DNA of 64,000 bases from Streptosporangiaceae bacterium (GTDB taxonomy: Bacteria > Actinomycetota > Actinomycetes > Streptosporangiales > Streptosporangiaceae), in assembly GCA_025964695.1 (NCBI GenBank), contig JAOPYK010000004.1:98987-162986 (forward strand), read 5' to 3'. A program made the position numbers and the translations under genes. The notes under the pieces are model-generated. The model had not been told where the DNA came from. It made no database searches and saw nothing but the letters and a program-made list of their open reading frames with translations. Shown here piece by piece: positions 48,615 to 57,570 of this stretch; position 1 is the first letter of the stretch; every line of letters begins with the position of its first letter.

Positions 48615-49937
48615 ATGAGGGACACGATGCGCCGCGCGCCGAGAATCGCGGCGGCGACGGTGATGGCCGGTGTACTCGCACTGGCCGCAGCATGCTCGGG
48701 GGAAAACGGAAAGAGCAGCGGTTCGAGCGGTTCAGGCAAGATCACGCTGACCGTCGACTCGTTCGGCACCTTCGGCTACGAGGACCTCTACAAGCAGTAC
48801 GAGGCGAGCCACCCCAACATCAAGATCGTCGATCGGAACATCCCGTCGCTGGACAACTACCTCCCTCAGCTCCAGCAGCACATCGCCGCCGGTGCGGGGG
48901 CCGGCGACATCGTCGCGATCGAGGAGGGCATCGCCGTCAAGTTCATGGCCCAGCCCGACAAGTTCGTGGACCTGAACAAGTACGGCGCGGCCGCCCTGAA
49001 GGGCAACTTCCTGCCCTGGAAGTGGCAGCAGGGACTGAGCGTCGACGGCTCCAAGGTGGTCGGGCTCGGCACCGATGTCGGCGGCCTGGCCATGTGCTAC
49101 CGCAAGGACCTGTTCCAGAAGGCCGGGCTGGGCAACGACCGTGAGACGGTCGGCAAGCTCTGGCCGACGTGGGACGCCTTCCTCGCGACCGGCAAGAAGT
49201 TCCAGGCCAAGGTGCCCGGCACGAAGTTCATGGACGGTGCCACCAACTTCTACAACACGATCCTCATGCAGGAAGCGGGCAAGGGCACCAACCAGACCTA
49301 CTTCGACAAGAGCAACAAGCTGATCATCGACTCGAACCCGGCGGTCAAGGCCGCGTACGACAGGACCGTCCAGCTGGCGCAGGCGAACCTGACGGCGAAG
49401 ATCCAGTTCCTCACCGACCCGTGGAGCCAGGCTCTCAAGAAGGACGCGTTCGCCACGGTCACCTGCCCGGCGTGGATGCTCGGCCTGATCAAGGAGAACG
49501 CGGGCGCCGCGAAGGCCGGAAAGTGGGACATCACCACGCTGCCCGGCGGGGGCGGTAGCTGGGGTGGTTCGTTCCTGGCGGTGCCGACCCAGAGCAAGCA
49601 CCCCAAGGAGGCGGCCGACCTCGCCAAGTTCCTGACCAGCCCGCAGGGTCAGGTCGGGTCCTTCAAGTCCAAGAACAACCTGCCGTCCTCGCCGCAGGCG
49701 CTGGACGACCCGGCGGTCAAGGACTTCAAGAACGACTACTTCAGCGGCGCCCCGGTCGGGCAGATCTTCGCGTCCGGCGCGAAGAGCCTCAACCCCGTGT
49801 TCCTCGGAGCCAACAACCAGCCGGTGCGGACGGTCGTCGAAGCCGACCTGCGCGCCATCGAGCAGGGCAAGCTCACGCCCGACGCCGGCTGGAAGAAGGT
49901 CATCTCCGACGCGAAACGGGCTGCGGAGACGGGCTGA
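48615..49937 (+). CDS. cebE: Cellobiose/cellooligosaccharide ABC transporter substrate-binding lipoprotein (CebE-like)
   Basis: The 440-residue family-1 solute-binding protein starts at ATG 48615 behind GAGAGGGG. The N-terminus MRRAPRIAAATVMAGVLALAAACSGENG is a lipoprotein signal with Cys anchor. The mature part has ITLTVDSFGTFGYEDLYKQYEASHPNIKI and GGSFLAVPTQSKHPKEAADLAKFLTSPQGQ. The gene order (binding protein, two permeases, GH1 beta-glucosidase, LacI regulator) and the CebR box in front match the streptomycete cebEFG-bglC system, so import of cellobiose and cellotriose is the likely role. The symbol is assigned from context. Confidence 0.85.
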   Translation: MRDTMRRAPRIAAATVMAGVLALAAACSGENGKSSGSSGSGKITLTVDSFGTFGYEDLYKQYEASHPNIKIVDRNIPSLDNYLPQLQQHIAAGAGAGDIVAIEEGIAVKFMAQPDKFVDLNKYGAAALKGNFLPWKWQQGLSVDGSKVVGLGTDVGGLAMCYRKDLFQKAGLGNDRETVGKLWPTWDAFLATGKKFQAKVPGTKFMDGATNFYNTILMQEAGKGTNQTYFDKSNKLIIDSNPAVKAAYDRTVQLAQANLTAKIQFLTDPWSQALKKDAFATVTCPAWMLGLIKENAGAAKAGKWDITTLPGGGGSWGGSFLAVPTQSKHPKEAADLAKFLTSPQGQVGSFKSKNNLPSSPQALDDPAVKDFKNDYFSGAPVGQIFASGAKSLNPVFLGANNQPVRTVVEADLRAIEQGKLTPDAGWKKVISDAKRAAETG

Positions 49938-50022
49938 CCATGACGTGGGCGGTGGTGGCCCTCCACGCCGCCGCCGCCCACCCCTCCGCACTCTTCCGGC
50001 CTCTTCCGCGAAAGGAGGACAG

Positions 50023-50991
50023 ATGGCTCTCGACCTGAGCCGGGCACCGGCCAAGGGCCGATCCCCGGTCACCCCGCCGGCCCGCGGGCCGCTTCGCCGT
50101 TTCCTGTCCCGGCTGGACGTCAAAGCGTCCCCGTACGCCTATATCTCCCCGTTCTATCTGCTGTTCCTGCTCTTCGGCCTGTTCCCGCTGGGCTACACCT
50201 TCTGGGTCTCCCTGCACCACTGGGAGCTGATCGGCGGTCACCGTTTCACCGGACTGCGCAACTACCAGCTGCTGCTGAGCGACCCGGACTTCTGGAACGC
50301 GGTCGTCAACACCCTCGCGATGTTCGTGATCGCGACGGTGCCCCAGCTGCTGCTGGCGATGCTGCTGGCCAACACGCTCAACCGCCGGCTGCGAGCCCAG
50401 ACCCTGTTCCGGCTGGGCGTACTCCTGCCGCTGGTGACCTCGGTCGCCGCGGTCGCCATCGTCTTCAGCCAGCTGTTCGGCCGCGACTACGGACTGATCA
50501 ACTGGCTGCTGCACTTCGTGGGTGTGCATCACATCGACTGGGCGGCGAACAGATGGTCGCAGTGGACCGCCATCTCGGTGATGGTCGACTGGCGCTGGAC
50601 CGGCTACAACACGCTCATCTTCTTGGCGGGAATGCAGGCCATCCCCCGCGAACTGTACGAAGCGGCAGCCATCGACGGGGCCTCCAGGATGAAGCAGTTC
50701 TGGAGGATCACCGTCCCGTCCCTGCGCCCGACGATCATCTTCACCTCCATCATCGCGACCATCGGCGGTCTGCAGCTCTTCACCGAGCCGCTGCTGTTCA
50801 ACCAGAACTTCATGAACGGCGGCTCGCTGCGGCAGGGCCAGACCGTGGCGATGTACATGTACGAGAACGCCTTCCAGCGCTTCCAGTACGGCTACGGCTC
50901 GGCGATCGCGTGGATGCTCTTCCTGCTGATCCTCGTCGTCTCCCTGCTCAACTACCTGATCACGCGACGGCTCAGCGGAGGTCGGGCATGA
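50023..50991 (+). CDS. cebF: Sugar ABC transporter permease (CebF-like)
   Basis: The 322-residue MalF-type permease has ATG 50023 directly after AAAGGAGG. It has about six helices (YISPFYLLFLLFGLFPLGYTFWV first) and the coupling motif ELYEAAAIDGASRMKQFWRITVPSLRPTI. It would form a heterodimeric channel with the next gene, powered by a shared MsiK-type ATPase encoded elsewhere; no ATPase lies in this operon, which is normal for ceb systems. Its stop overlaps the CebG start (ATGA). Confidence 0.88.
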   Translation: MALDLSRAPAKGRSPVTPPARGPLRRFLSRLDVKASPYAYISPFYLLFLLFGLFPLGYTFWVSLHHWELIGGHRFTGLRNYQLLLSDPDFWNAVVNTLAMFVIATVPQLLLAMLLANTLNRRLRAQTLFRLGVLLPLVTSVAAVAIVFSQLFGRDYGLINWLLHFVGVHHIDWAANRWSQWTAISVMVDWRWTGYNTLIFLAGMQAIPRELYEAAAIDGASRMKQFWRITVPSLRPTIIFTSIIATIGGLQLFTEPLLFNQNFMNGGSLRQGQTVAMYMYENAFQRFQYGYGSAIAWMLFLLILVVSLLNYLITRRLSGGRA

Positions 50992-51890
50992 CGCTTGTCA
51001 CCGGAAGATTCACCCGCCGCCGCAACGGGCGGCATATGACGCGCCGGGCCGTAGAGGGGTCGGCCCGGATGTGGCAGGCCAGCCCGCTCACCTACGTGAC
51101 CCTGATCTTCGCGATAGTCCTGTCGGCGTTCCCGCTCTACTGGATGTTCGTCGTGGCGACCCGTACCAACGAGGTCGTCGGGTCGGTGCCGCCACCGCTG
51201 CTCGCCGGGCAGCATCTGGGCGAGAACGTCGGCAGGGTGTTCAGCACCGAGGACGCGCAGTTCGGCAAGGCTCTCGTCAACTCGATGATCGCCTCGCTCT
51301 CGGTGGCGATCTCCGTGGTCTTCTTCTCCAGCCTGGCCGGGTTCGCCTTCGCCAAACTGCGTTTCCGCGGCCGGAACGCGCTGTTGCTGATCATCGTGGC
51401 CACCATGATGGTCCCGGTCCAGATGGGCATCATCCCGCTCTACATGGTCATGGTGAAGATCCACTGGACCGGCCATCTGCAGGCCGTGATCGTGCCTTTC
51501 CTGGTCACCGGGTTCGGGGTGTTCATGATGCGGCAGTACGCCGAGCAGGCCATTCCCGACGAGCTCATCGAAGCGGCCCGCGTCGACGGCGCCTCCACGT
51601 TCCGGATCTTCTGGAGCGTGGTGTTCCCCGCGTTGCGGCCGGCTGCCGCGGTGCTCGGGCTCTTCCAGTTCATGCAGACCTGGAACGAGTTCATGTGGAA
51701 CTTCGCCGTGCTGACGCCGGACAACCCGACCGTGCAGTACGCACTGAGCCAGCTCAACGGCGCTCACTACACCGACTACACCCTCGTGTTCGCCGGGACC
51801 GCGGTCGCCACGGTCCCGCTGCTCATCGTCTTCATCGTGTTCGGCCGCCAGATCATCGGCGGAATCATGGAAGGTGCGGTAAAGGCGTGA
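50988..51890 (+). CDS. cebG: Sugar ABC transporter permease (CebG-like)
   Basis: The 300-residue MalG-type permease starts at ATG 50988, overlapping the cebF stop. The first helix is LTYVTLIFAIVLSAFPLYWMFV and the coupling loop is ELIEAARVDGASTFRIFWSVVFPALRPA. It partners with CebF to carry oligosaccharide across the membrane. The stop overlaps the beta-glucosidase GTG start (GTGA), so the operon is tightly coupled. The long ORF from 50553 is only upstream open frame. Confidence 0.88.
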   Translation: MTLVTGRFTRRRNGRHMTRRAVEGSARMWQASPLTYVTLIFAIVLSAFPLYWMFVVATRTNEVVGSVPPPLLAGQHLGENVGRVFSTEDAQFGKALVNSMIASLSVAISVVFFSSLAGFAFAKLRFRGRNALLLIIVATMMVPVQMGIIPLYMVMVKIHWTGHLQAVIVPFLVTGFGVFMMRQYAEQAIPDELIEAARVDGASTFRIFWSVVFPALRPAAAVLGLFQFMQTWNEFMWNFAVLTPDNPTVQYALSQLNGAHYTDYTLVFAGTAVATVPLLIVFIVFGRQIIGGIMEGAVKA

Positions 51891-53323
51891 CCACTCAGGC
51901 ATCGCAGCAGCAGGAGACGTCACTCCGCTTCCCCGCCGACTTCGTCTGGGGCGCGGCCACCGCCGCCTACCAGATCGAAGGCGCGGTGGCGGAGGACGGG
52001 CGGGGGCCCTCGATCTGGGACACCTTCAGTCACACCCCCGGGAAAGTCCTCGGCGGTGACACCGGCGACGTCGCCGTCGACCACTACCACCGCTTCCGCG
52101 AGGACGTCGCGGTCATGGCCCAGCTCGGCCTCACCTCGTACCGATTCTCGATCGCCTGGCCGAGGATCCAGCCGGAGGGTTCCGGAGCGGTCAACGAGAA
52201 GGGGCTCGACTTCTACCGCGGGCTGGTTGACACCCTGCTGGAGGCCGGGATCGAGCCGTACGCGACCCTCTACCACTGGGACCTGCCCCAGCCGCTGGAG
52301 GACGCCGGTGGCTGGCCGGTCCGCGACACCGCCCACCGGTTCGCCGACTACGCCGCGCTCGTCCACCGGGGCCTCGGCGACCGCGTCAAGCACTGGATCA
52401 CGATCAACGAGCCCTGGTGCGCGGCGTTCCTGGGCTACGCCTCCGGGGACCACGCGCCGGGGCGCAGGGACCCCGCGGACTCACTGCGGGCGGCTCATCA
52501 TCTGCTGCTCGGGCACGGGCTGGCACTGCCGGCGCTGCGGCAGTGGGACAGCGAGATCGGCGCCGCGGTCAATCTCTATGCCGTGTCCCCGGCGAGCGAG
52601 GCCGCCGAGGACCTGGAGGCCGCCCGGCGCGTCGACGGCCTGCAGAACCGGTTCTTTCTCGACGCGCTCCTGCGGGGCCGCTATCCCGAGGACGTGCTGA
52701 CCGATCTGGAGCCGTACGGCTTCGCCGAGTGCGTGCGCGACGGAGACCTGGACCTCATCGGCGCATCGACGGATCTGCTGGGCATCAACTACTACAGCCG
52801 GCACACGGTGACCGGTCTGCCCGACGCGGGGGGCCAGGCCATCACCTCGCCGTTCGCGGCGACCTCGCCGTGGCCCGGCGCCGAGCACGTCTCCTTCGTG
52901 CAGGCGGGCCGGCCGATGACCGGGATGGGCTGGGAGATCGACACTCTGGGGCTGCAGGAGGTGCTCACCCGGGTGGCCGCGGAGTATCCGGCGGTGCCTC
53001 TCTACGTCACCGAGAACGGCGCCGCCTTCGACGATGTGGTCACCGCGGACGGCGTGCACGATCCCGAGCGGGTCGCCTACCTGGACGGGCATCTGCGCGC
53101 CTGCCACACGGCCATCGAGAAGGGGGTGCCGCTGCGGGGATACTTCGCCTGGTCGCTCATGGACAACTTCGAGTGGGGCTGGGGCTACGCGAAGAGGTTC
53201 GGGCTGGTGCACGTGGACTTCGAGACCCAGCGGCGGGTGCCCAAGAGCAGCGCCCACTGGTTCGGATCGGCCGCGCGCACGGGCGGGCTGGCGATACCGC
53301 CCGCTCCGCTACCGGCAGAATAG
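51887..53323 (+). CDS. bglC: GH1 beta-glucosidase (BglC-like)
   Basis: The 478-residue cytosolic glycoside hydrolase of family 1 starts at GTG 51887. FPADFVWGAATAAYQIEGA is the family N-terminal signature. The acid/base Glu175 lies in WITINEPWCAAF and the nucleophile Glu376 in LYVTENGAAFDD, and the C-terminus has SLMDNFEWGWGYAKRFGLVHVDFETQ. No signal peptide is present. It would split imported cellobiose to glucose, completing the CebEFG pathway and removing the inducer. The ORF track extends to 51071, but that part is another frame of cebG. Confidence 0.93.
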   Translation: MTTQASQQQETSLRFPADFVWGAATAAYQIEGAVAEDGRGPSIWDTFSHTPGKVLGGDTGDVAVDHYHRFREDVAVMAQLGLTSYRFSIAWPRIQPEGSGAVNEKGLDFYRGLVDTLLEAGIEPYATLYHWDLPQPLEDAGGWPVRDTAHRFADYAALVHRGLGDRVKHWITINEPWCAAFLGYASGDHAPGRRDPADSLRAAHHLLLGHGLALPALRQWDSEIGAAVNLYAVSPASEAAEDLEAARRVDGLQNRFFLDALLRGRYPEDVLTDLEPYGFAECVRDGDLDLIGASTDLLGINYYSRHTVTGLPDAGGQAITSPFAATSPWPGAEHVSFVQAGRPMTGMGWEIDTLGLQEVLTRVAAEYPAVPLYVTENGAAFDDVVTADGVHDPERVAYLDGHLRACHTAIEKGVPLRGYFAWSLMDNFEWGWGYAKRFGLVHVDFETQRRVPKSSAHWFGSAARTGGLAIPPAPLPAE

Positions 53324-53327
53324 GGTC

Positions 53328-54344
53328 ATGACCGGTCAGCGACGACCCACGCTCGAGGCGGTGGCGGTGCGTGCGGGGGTAGGCCGTGGCACGGTCTCGC
53401 GGGTGATCAACGGCTCTCCGAAGGTGAGCATGGGGGCCCGCGAGGCGGTGCTGCAGGCCATCGACGAACTCGGGTACGTGCCGAACCGCGCGGCACGTAC
53501 CCTCGTCACTCGCCGCACCGACACCGTCGCCCTCGTCATGTCGGCCTCCGAGGAACGGGTCTGGGACGAGCCCTACTTCGCCGGGATCATCCGGGGGATC
53601 AGCAGGGGCCTCACCGACACCGGGTTCCAGCTGCTGCTCGCCTTCGCACAGTCCAGGGCCGAGCACGATCGGCTGGAACGCTACCTCTCCGGCCAGCACG
53701 TGGACGGGGTCCTGCTGATCTCGCTGCACGGCGACGATCCGCTGCCCGGGCATCTGGAGTCGCAGGGGGTGCCGACCGTGCTCGGCGGCACCCCGGTGGG
53801 GGCAGATCTGTCCTCGGTGATCTGCGTGGACGCCGACAACCGGGGCGGGGCGCGGCTGGCGGTCGCGCACCTGGTAGAGCGGGGCCGTCTTCACATCGCC
53901 ACGATCGCGGGGCCGCAGGACGCCCAGGTGGGCGTGGACCGGCTCGCCGGCCATCAGGACGCACTGGCCGCCGCCGGGCTCCGCGGTGACCTGGTCGCCT
54001 TCGGCGACTTCAGCGAGGAGACCGGCGCCGCCGCCATGCGCACGCTGCTGGAACGCGAACCGAAGCTGGACGCCGTGTTCGCGGCGTCCGACCCGATGGC
54101 GGCGGGCGCGATGCGGGTGCTGCGGGAGGCCGGCCGCGCCATCCCGTCGGACGTGGCGGTGGTGGGGTTCGACGATTCGGTGACCGCGCGGCACGCCTCC
54201 CCGCAGCTCACCTCCGTGCACCAGCCGGTGGAGGCGATGGGCCGGGAGATGTCCCGGCTGCTCATCGCCCGGATACGCGGCGAGGAGGTCGAGCCGGGTG
54301 CGGTCATCCTGGACACGCATCTGGTCGTTCGCGAATCATCCTGA
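53328..54344 (+). CDS. cebR: LacI-family repressor of cellobiose use (CebR-like)
   Basis: The 338-residue LacI regulator has HTH LEAVAVRAGVGRGTVSRVINGSPKVS, hinge YVPNRAARTLVTRRTDTVALV and a full ligand domain ending LTSVHQPVEAMGREM. It is the last gene of the ceb operon, starting 4 bp after the beta-glucosidase stop. The CebR box TGGGAGCGCTCCCA before cebE is its expected site, giving repression relieved by cellobiose. No own promoter or operator is seen. Confidence 0.87.
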   Translation: MTGQRRPTLEAVAVRAGVGRGTVSRVINGSPKVSMGAREAVLQAIDELGYVPNRAARTLVTRRTDTVALVMSASEERVWDEPYFAGIIRGISRGLTDTGFQLLLAFAQSRAEHDRLERYLSGQHVDGVLLISLHGDDPLPGHLESQGVPTVLGGTPVGADLSSVICVDADNRGGARLAVAHLVERGRLHIATIAGPQDAQVGVDRLAGHQDALAAAGLRGDLVAFGDFSEETGAAAMRTLLEREPKLDAVFAASDPMAAGAMRVLREAGRAIPSDVAVVGFDDSVTARHASPQLTSVHQPVEAMGREMSRLLIARIRGEEVEPGAVILDTHLVVRESS

Positions 54345-54483
54345 TCCGCCGGGGAAGGCCAGGCGCGTGGAAGGACGGGAGCTCGCCGGTCGTTACCGGC
54401 TCCGGGAGCGCCGCTCGACGGCGGCGGCCGGCAGGGTCCAATCCGGTCTTGTAGCGGGTGCGTGATCGGCGTACCGTCCGGCC

Positions 54484-54786
54484 ATGGGTGTCATCCACCG
54501 GCCGCGCGTGGCTTGGGAGAGCGCGCGCGTCTTCGTCGCCGCGGCCAACGCCGACGCCTACTGGTGGCTCAGCGAGATGGTCGGGCGGCATCTCGGTGTC
54601 ATGTACGAGCTGAAGCTGGCGGAGACGCGCCTGCGGCTTCAGCTGGAGGACGCGTCGTACGCCGAGACCGCGGCCTGGCGGGCGCGCCTGGACGAACTGC
54701 TGCACGACCACGCCGAGCTGATCCCGCTCATGCTGCAGTTGGTCACCGAGACCTCCGACCGGCTGCACCGCAGCACTACGGCCTGA
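54484..54786 (+). CDS. Small hypothetical protein (100 aa)
   Basis: The 100-residue product is mostly alpha-helical by composition: SARVFVAAANADAYWWLSEMVGRHLGVMYELKLAETRLRLQLEDASYAETAAWRARLDELLHDHAELIPLML. No family is recognised. There is no strong ribosome site at ATG 54484. The 3' end overlaps the convergent ipdC gene by 11 bp (54776-54786). Codon use looks normal, and reality of the gene is likely but not certain. Confidence 0.55.
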   Translation: MGVIHRPRVAWESARVFVAAANADAYWWLSEMVGRHLGVMYELKLAETRLRLQLEDASYAETAAWRARLDELLHDHAELIPLMLQLVTETSDRLHRSTTA

Positions 54787-55831
54787 GCTTGGCCAGGTGG
54801 TCGAGGGCGGCCTCGGCCTCGTGCATGATGCGGGTGATCAGCTCGGCGCAGCTCGGGAGGTCGTCGATCAGGCCGACGACCTGGCCGGAGGCCATGACGC
54901 CGAGGTCCGCACGGCCGTCCACCATCGCGGCCTTCAGCAGCATGGGCGTGTTGGCGGCCATCAGTACCTGAGCCCAGGTCAGCTCCCGGCCGTGCTTCAT
55001 TCGCCGGCCCTCGCGGATCATCTCTCCCCACGACAGACCGGACAGCGACTTGAACCGGGCTCCGTTCTGCACGGCCCGGACGAGGCCGCGCAGTCGCCCC
55101 GCCGACTCCAGCGACTCGACCAGGTCCGAGGCCAGGACCCGGTGCGGCACCCCGTCCACGCGGGTGGTCACCACGGTGTCGCGGACCGACTTGCCGAGGT
55201 AGACCTGCTTGACCTCGTCCCCGACCGGGGAGTCCGAGGTGAGCAGGAAACGGGTGCCCATCGCGATGCCGGCGGCCCCGTACGAAAGGGCCGCGACCAG
55301 CCCCTGTCCGCTGAAGAAGCCGCCGGCGGCGATCACCGGGATGTCGACGGCTGCCACCACGTCGGGCAGCAGGACGGTGGTCGGCACCGCGCCGGTGTGG
55401 CCGCCGCCTTCACCGCCCTGCACGATGACGGCGTCGGCACCCCAGGCGGCCACCTTCTCTGCATGGCGGCGTGCCCCGATCGACGGGATCACCAGCACCC
55501 CGGCGTCCTTGAGCTTGGAGATCAGCTCCTTCTTGGGGGCCAGCGCGAACGAGGCGACCCGTACCCCCTCCTTGATCATGATGTCGCAGCGTTCGGCGGC
55601 GTCGTCGGCGTCCGACCGGATGTTCACCCCGAACGGCGCGGCCGTCCGTTCCTTCACCTCACGGACGGCCTGCGTCATCTGCGCCACGCTCATGGTGGAG
55701 GCAGCGATGATGCCGAGGCCGCCCGCCGTGGAGGTCGCCGCGGCGAGACGGGCCCCGGCGACGTAGCCCATGCCGGTCTGCACGACCGGGTACTCGATCC
55801 CGGCCAGCTCGGTAAGCGGGGTGGAGATCAT
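54776..55831 (-). CDS. ipdC: IpdC-like flavin-dependent enoyl/nitronate-family oxidoreductase
   Basis: The 351-residue protein of the nitronate-monooxygenase/enoyl-reductase (NMO) fold has LAGIEYPVVQTGMGYVAGARLAAATSTAGGLGIIAA, and the FMN-binding VIVQGGEGGGHTGAVPTTVLLPDVV and VIAAGGFFSGQGLVAALSYGAAGIAMGTRFL. The order ipdC-ipdB-ipdA-echA20, all with ATGA/GTGA overlaps except the last, equals the Mycobacterium Rv3550-Rv3553 block. There IpdC is a flavoprotein needed to process the ring C/D steroid remnant (5-OH-HIP). The symbol follows that synteny. Its start overlaps the ipdB stop. Confidence 0.85.
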   Translation of the reverse strand: MISTPLTELAGIEYPVVQTGMGYVAGARLAAATSTAGGLGIIAASTMSVAQMTQAVREVKERTAAPFGVNIRSDADDAAERCDIMIKEGVRVASFALAPKKELISKLKDAGVLVIPSIGARRHAEKVAAWGADAVIVQGGEGGGHTGAVPTTVLLPDVVAAVDIPVIAAGGFFSGQGLVAALSYGAAGIAMGTRFLLTSDSPVGDEVKQVYLGKSVRDTVVTTRVDGVPHRVLASDLVESLESAGRLRGLVRAVQNGARFKSLSGLSWGEMIREGRRMKHGRELTWAQVLMAANTPMLLKAAMVDGRADLGVMASGQVVGLIDDLPSCAELITRIMHEAEAALDHLAKLRP

Positions 55832-56601
55832 GCGGGGACCTCGCGATCGCGGAACCCCTCGATGTCCAGGACCTCACGCATGATCCGCAGTTCCTCCTCC
55901 GTGGGAGACCGGCTCTCCGGTACCTCCGCCGGGATGACCAGCTCGAACCCGGTGGCGGCGACCACCTCGTCCACCGAGACTCCGGGGTGGACCGAGCGCA
56001 GCCGCATCCGGTGGCCGGGAGCGCCGAAGTCCAGCACACAGAGGTTGGTCACGACCACCCGCAGCTCGAACGCCCCCCGGTCGTAGCCGATGCCGCTGAC
56101 GAAGTCCACCGCGTCCACGAAGACCCGGGTGGAGTGCCTGGGGACCCAGAAGCTCGTGGTGTTGCACCGGGTGTTGCCGGGGGCGCCCCTGGCTCCCAGC
56201 AGCTGCGACTTGGGCCGCCCCCAGTCGCCGATGCTGGAGATGTTGCAGTTGCCGTGGCGGTCGATCTGGCTCGGCCCCAGCACCACGTGCCGCTTGCCGT
56301 TCAGCACCAGCCACAGATGATCACGGAACGGCAGCCAGCCCTCGACATCGCCCGCGGGCGACCCTAGCGGTACGGGTTCGGCTGTCAGAAAGGGGCCGCC
56401 GTCGGTGGTCAGCAGGTCGGCCTCGAAAGTCGACCGGGCCAGCCGGGCGCCCAGCGCCGGGATCATGCCGGCGACCGCGGCAGCGACGATCTCGCCGTCG
56501 CCCCTGAACATCTCCGCGCAGGCGACCGCGCAGACCTCGGCCCGGGTCGCCTGCCCGGCGGACACCGTCGTGTTCATATCCGTGCTGATATCCGGGGTCA
56601 C
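55828..56601 (-). CDS. ipdB: IpdB-like CoA-transferase-family beta subunit (COCHEA-CoA hydrolase)
   Basis: The 257-residue subunit starts at GTG 56601, overlapping the ipdA stop with GGAGGAG upstream; the track start at 56619 is less likely. Family I CoA-transferase beta fold: VAGMIPALGARLARSTFEADLLTTDGGPFL, VVLGPSQIDRHGNCNISSIGDW and GIGYDRGAFELRVVVTNLCVLDF. The usual catalytic Glu motif of true CoA transferases (S-E-N-G) is replaced here by DGGPF, as expected for IpdAB. IpdAB is known to be a hydrolase that opens the last steroid ring (ring C) of COCHEA-CoA, not a transferase. It acts as a heterotetramer with IpdA. Confidence 0.87.
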   Translation of the reverse strand: MTPDISTDMNTTVSAGQATRAEVCAVACAEMFRGDGEIVAAAVAGMIPALGARLARSTFEADLLTTDGGPFLTAEPVPLGSPAGDVEGWLPFRDHLWLVLNGKRHVVLGPSQIDRHGNCNISSIGDWGRPKSQLLGARGAPGNTRCNTTSFWVPRHSTRVFVDAVDFVSGIGYDRGAFELRVVVTNLCVLDFGAPGHRMRLRSVHPGVSVDEVVAATGFELVIPAEVPESRSPTEEELRIMREVLDIEGFRDREVPA

Positions 56602-57458
56602 GCGAACTCCTCCTGCCACTGCCGTACGGCGTCCTGGTACGCGGCCTCGTCACCGGCCAGGAAACGCTCCCGGAACGCCTTCCAAGCCTGCGGATCGGAC
56701 GCCGACGCCACGTACATCTTCTGGAAGGCCTCGTCCCGCCGCTCCGAGTCGCCGGTGGTGAAGTGGTTGCCGTTGGGCGTCTCGACCACCCCGGTGACCT
56801 GGGCCCGGCTGATCAGCAGGGCCTGGACCGGACCCTCCTTGGTGAGGTCGGCGGTGTCCACGATGCGCTCGCAGCTCACATAGGTACGGCCCGCGGCCTT
56901 GGCGTACAGGTCGTCGAAGTAAGGGTCCGGGCCCAGGTACAGGGCGTTGCCCCGGGCGTCCGCCCGGTTCATGTGGACCAGCGCGACGTCCATGGTGAGG
57001 GCCGGGACGGCGACCAGCTCCTCGTCCCCGTAGGGAGAGCGCACCGTCTTCAGGCCGGGATTGACGCGCATCACGTCCGAACCGAGGCCCGCGTAGGTGG
57101 GCAGGAACGGCAGCCGGTGGGCCGCGGCGTAGAGGCCGAACATGAACATGCCTTCGTCGTACTCCGCGAACTCCACGGTGCCGTTCTGCCGCGCCTGCCG
57201 GAAGTGCGGCTCCAGGGCAATGGAGTCCAGCGTGACGAACGGCGCGATCAGCTTGCGGACCTTGCCGAAGGCGCACAGCAGCCCCACGTCGGCGCCGCCG
57301 TACGAAACGATCGTCAGGTCGGTCAGCGAGGACCGGCAGATGGCACGGACCAGGGCCATCGGCTTGCGGCGCGAGCCCCAGCCACCGATGCCGATCGTCA
57401 TCCCGCTCGACAGCGACCCGACGATCTCGTCGATCGAGAGAACCTTACTCATGCTCAT
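56598..57458 (-). CDS. ipdA: IpdA-like CoA-transferase-family alpha subunit (COCHEA-CoA hydrolase)
   Basis: The 286-residue alpha subunit begins SKVLSIDEIVGSLSSGMTIGIGGWGSRRKPMALVRAI, the Gly-rich nucleotide loop of the family. It continues with TIVSYGGADVGLLCAFGKVRKLI and FAEYDEGMFMFGLYAAAHRLPFLPTYAGLGSDVM. Glu102 in YDEGMF is the likely counterpart of the catalytic Glu of mycobacterial IpdA (position inferred by eye). It forms the ring-C-cleaving hydrolase with IpdB. The gene lies 112 bp downstream of echA20 and 4 bp overlaps ipdB. The whole set is expected under KstR2 or type B control from the 58350 operator. Confidence 0.88.
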   Translation of the reverse strand: MSMSKVLSIDEIVGSLSSGMTIGIGGWGSRRKPMALVRAICRSSLTDLTIVSYGGADVGLLCAFGKVRKLIAPFVTLDSIALEPHFRQARQNGTVEFAEYDEGMFMFGLYAAAHRLPFLPTYAGLGSDVMRVNPGLKTVRSPYGDEELVAVPALTMDVALVHMNRADARGNALYLGPDPYFDDLYAKAAGRTYVSCERIVDTADLTKEGPVQALLISRAQVTGVVETPNGNHFTTGDSERRDEAFQKMYVASASDPQAWKAFRERFLAGDEAAYQDAVRQWQEEFA

Positions 57459-57570
57459 GGGCTCACTCCGTTCGCCGGTTCGCAGGCGTTTTTACGCGCC
57501 GTCTTCCCTCGTCGCGTGCTCGCTCGTTCCTCGCTGTGCGCGCTCCTCAGTCCAGACGACGCGCGCCCGC

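Noticed and set aside
51071-53323. 750-aa ORF over cebG and bglC
   Set aside because: Only the part from GTG 51887 is GH1-like. The upstream part is a shadow of cebG.
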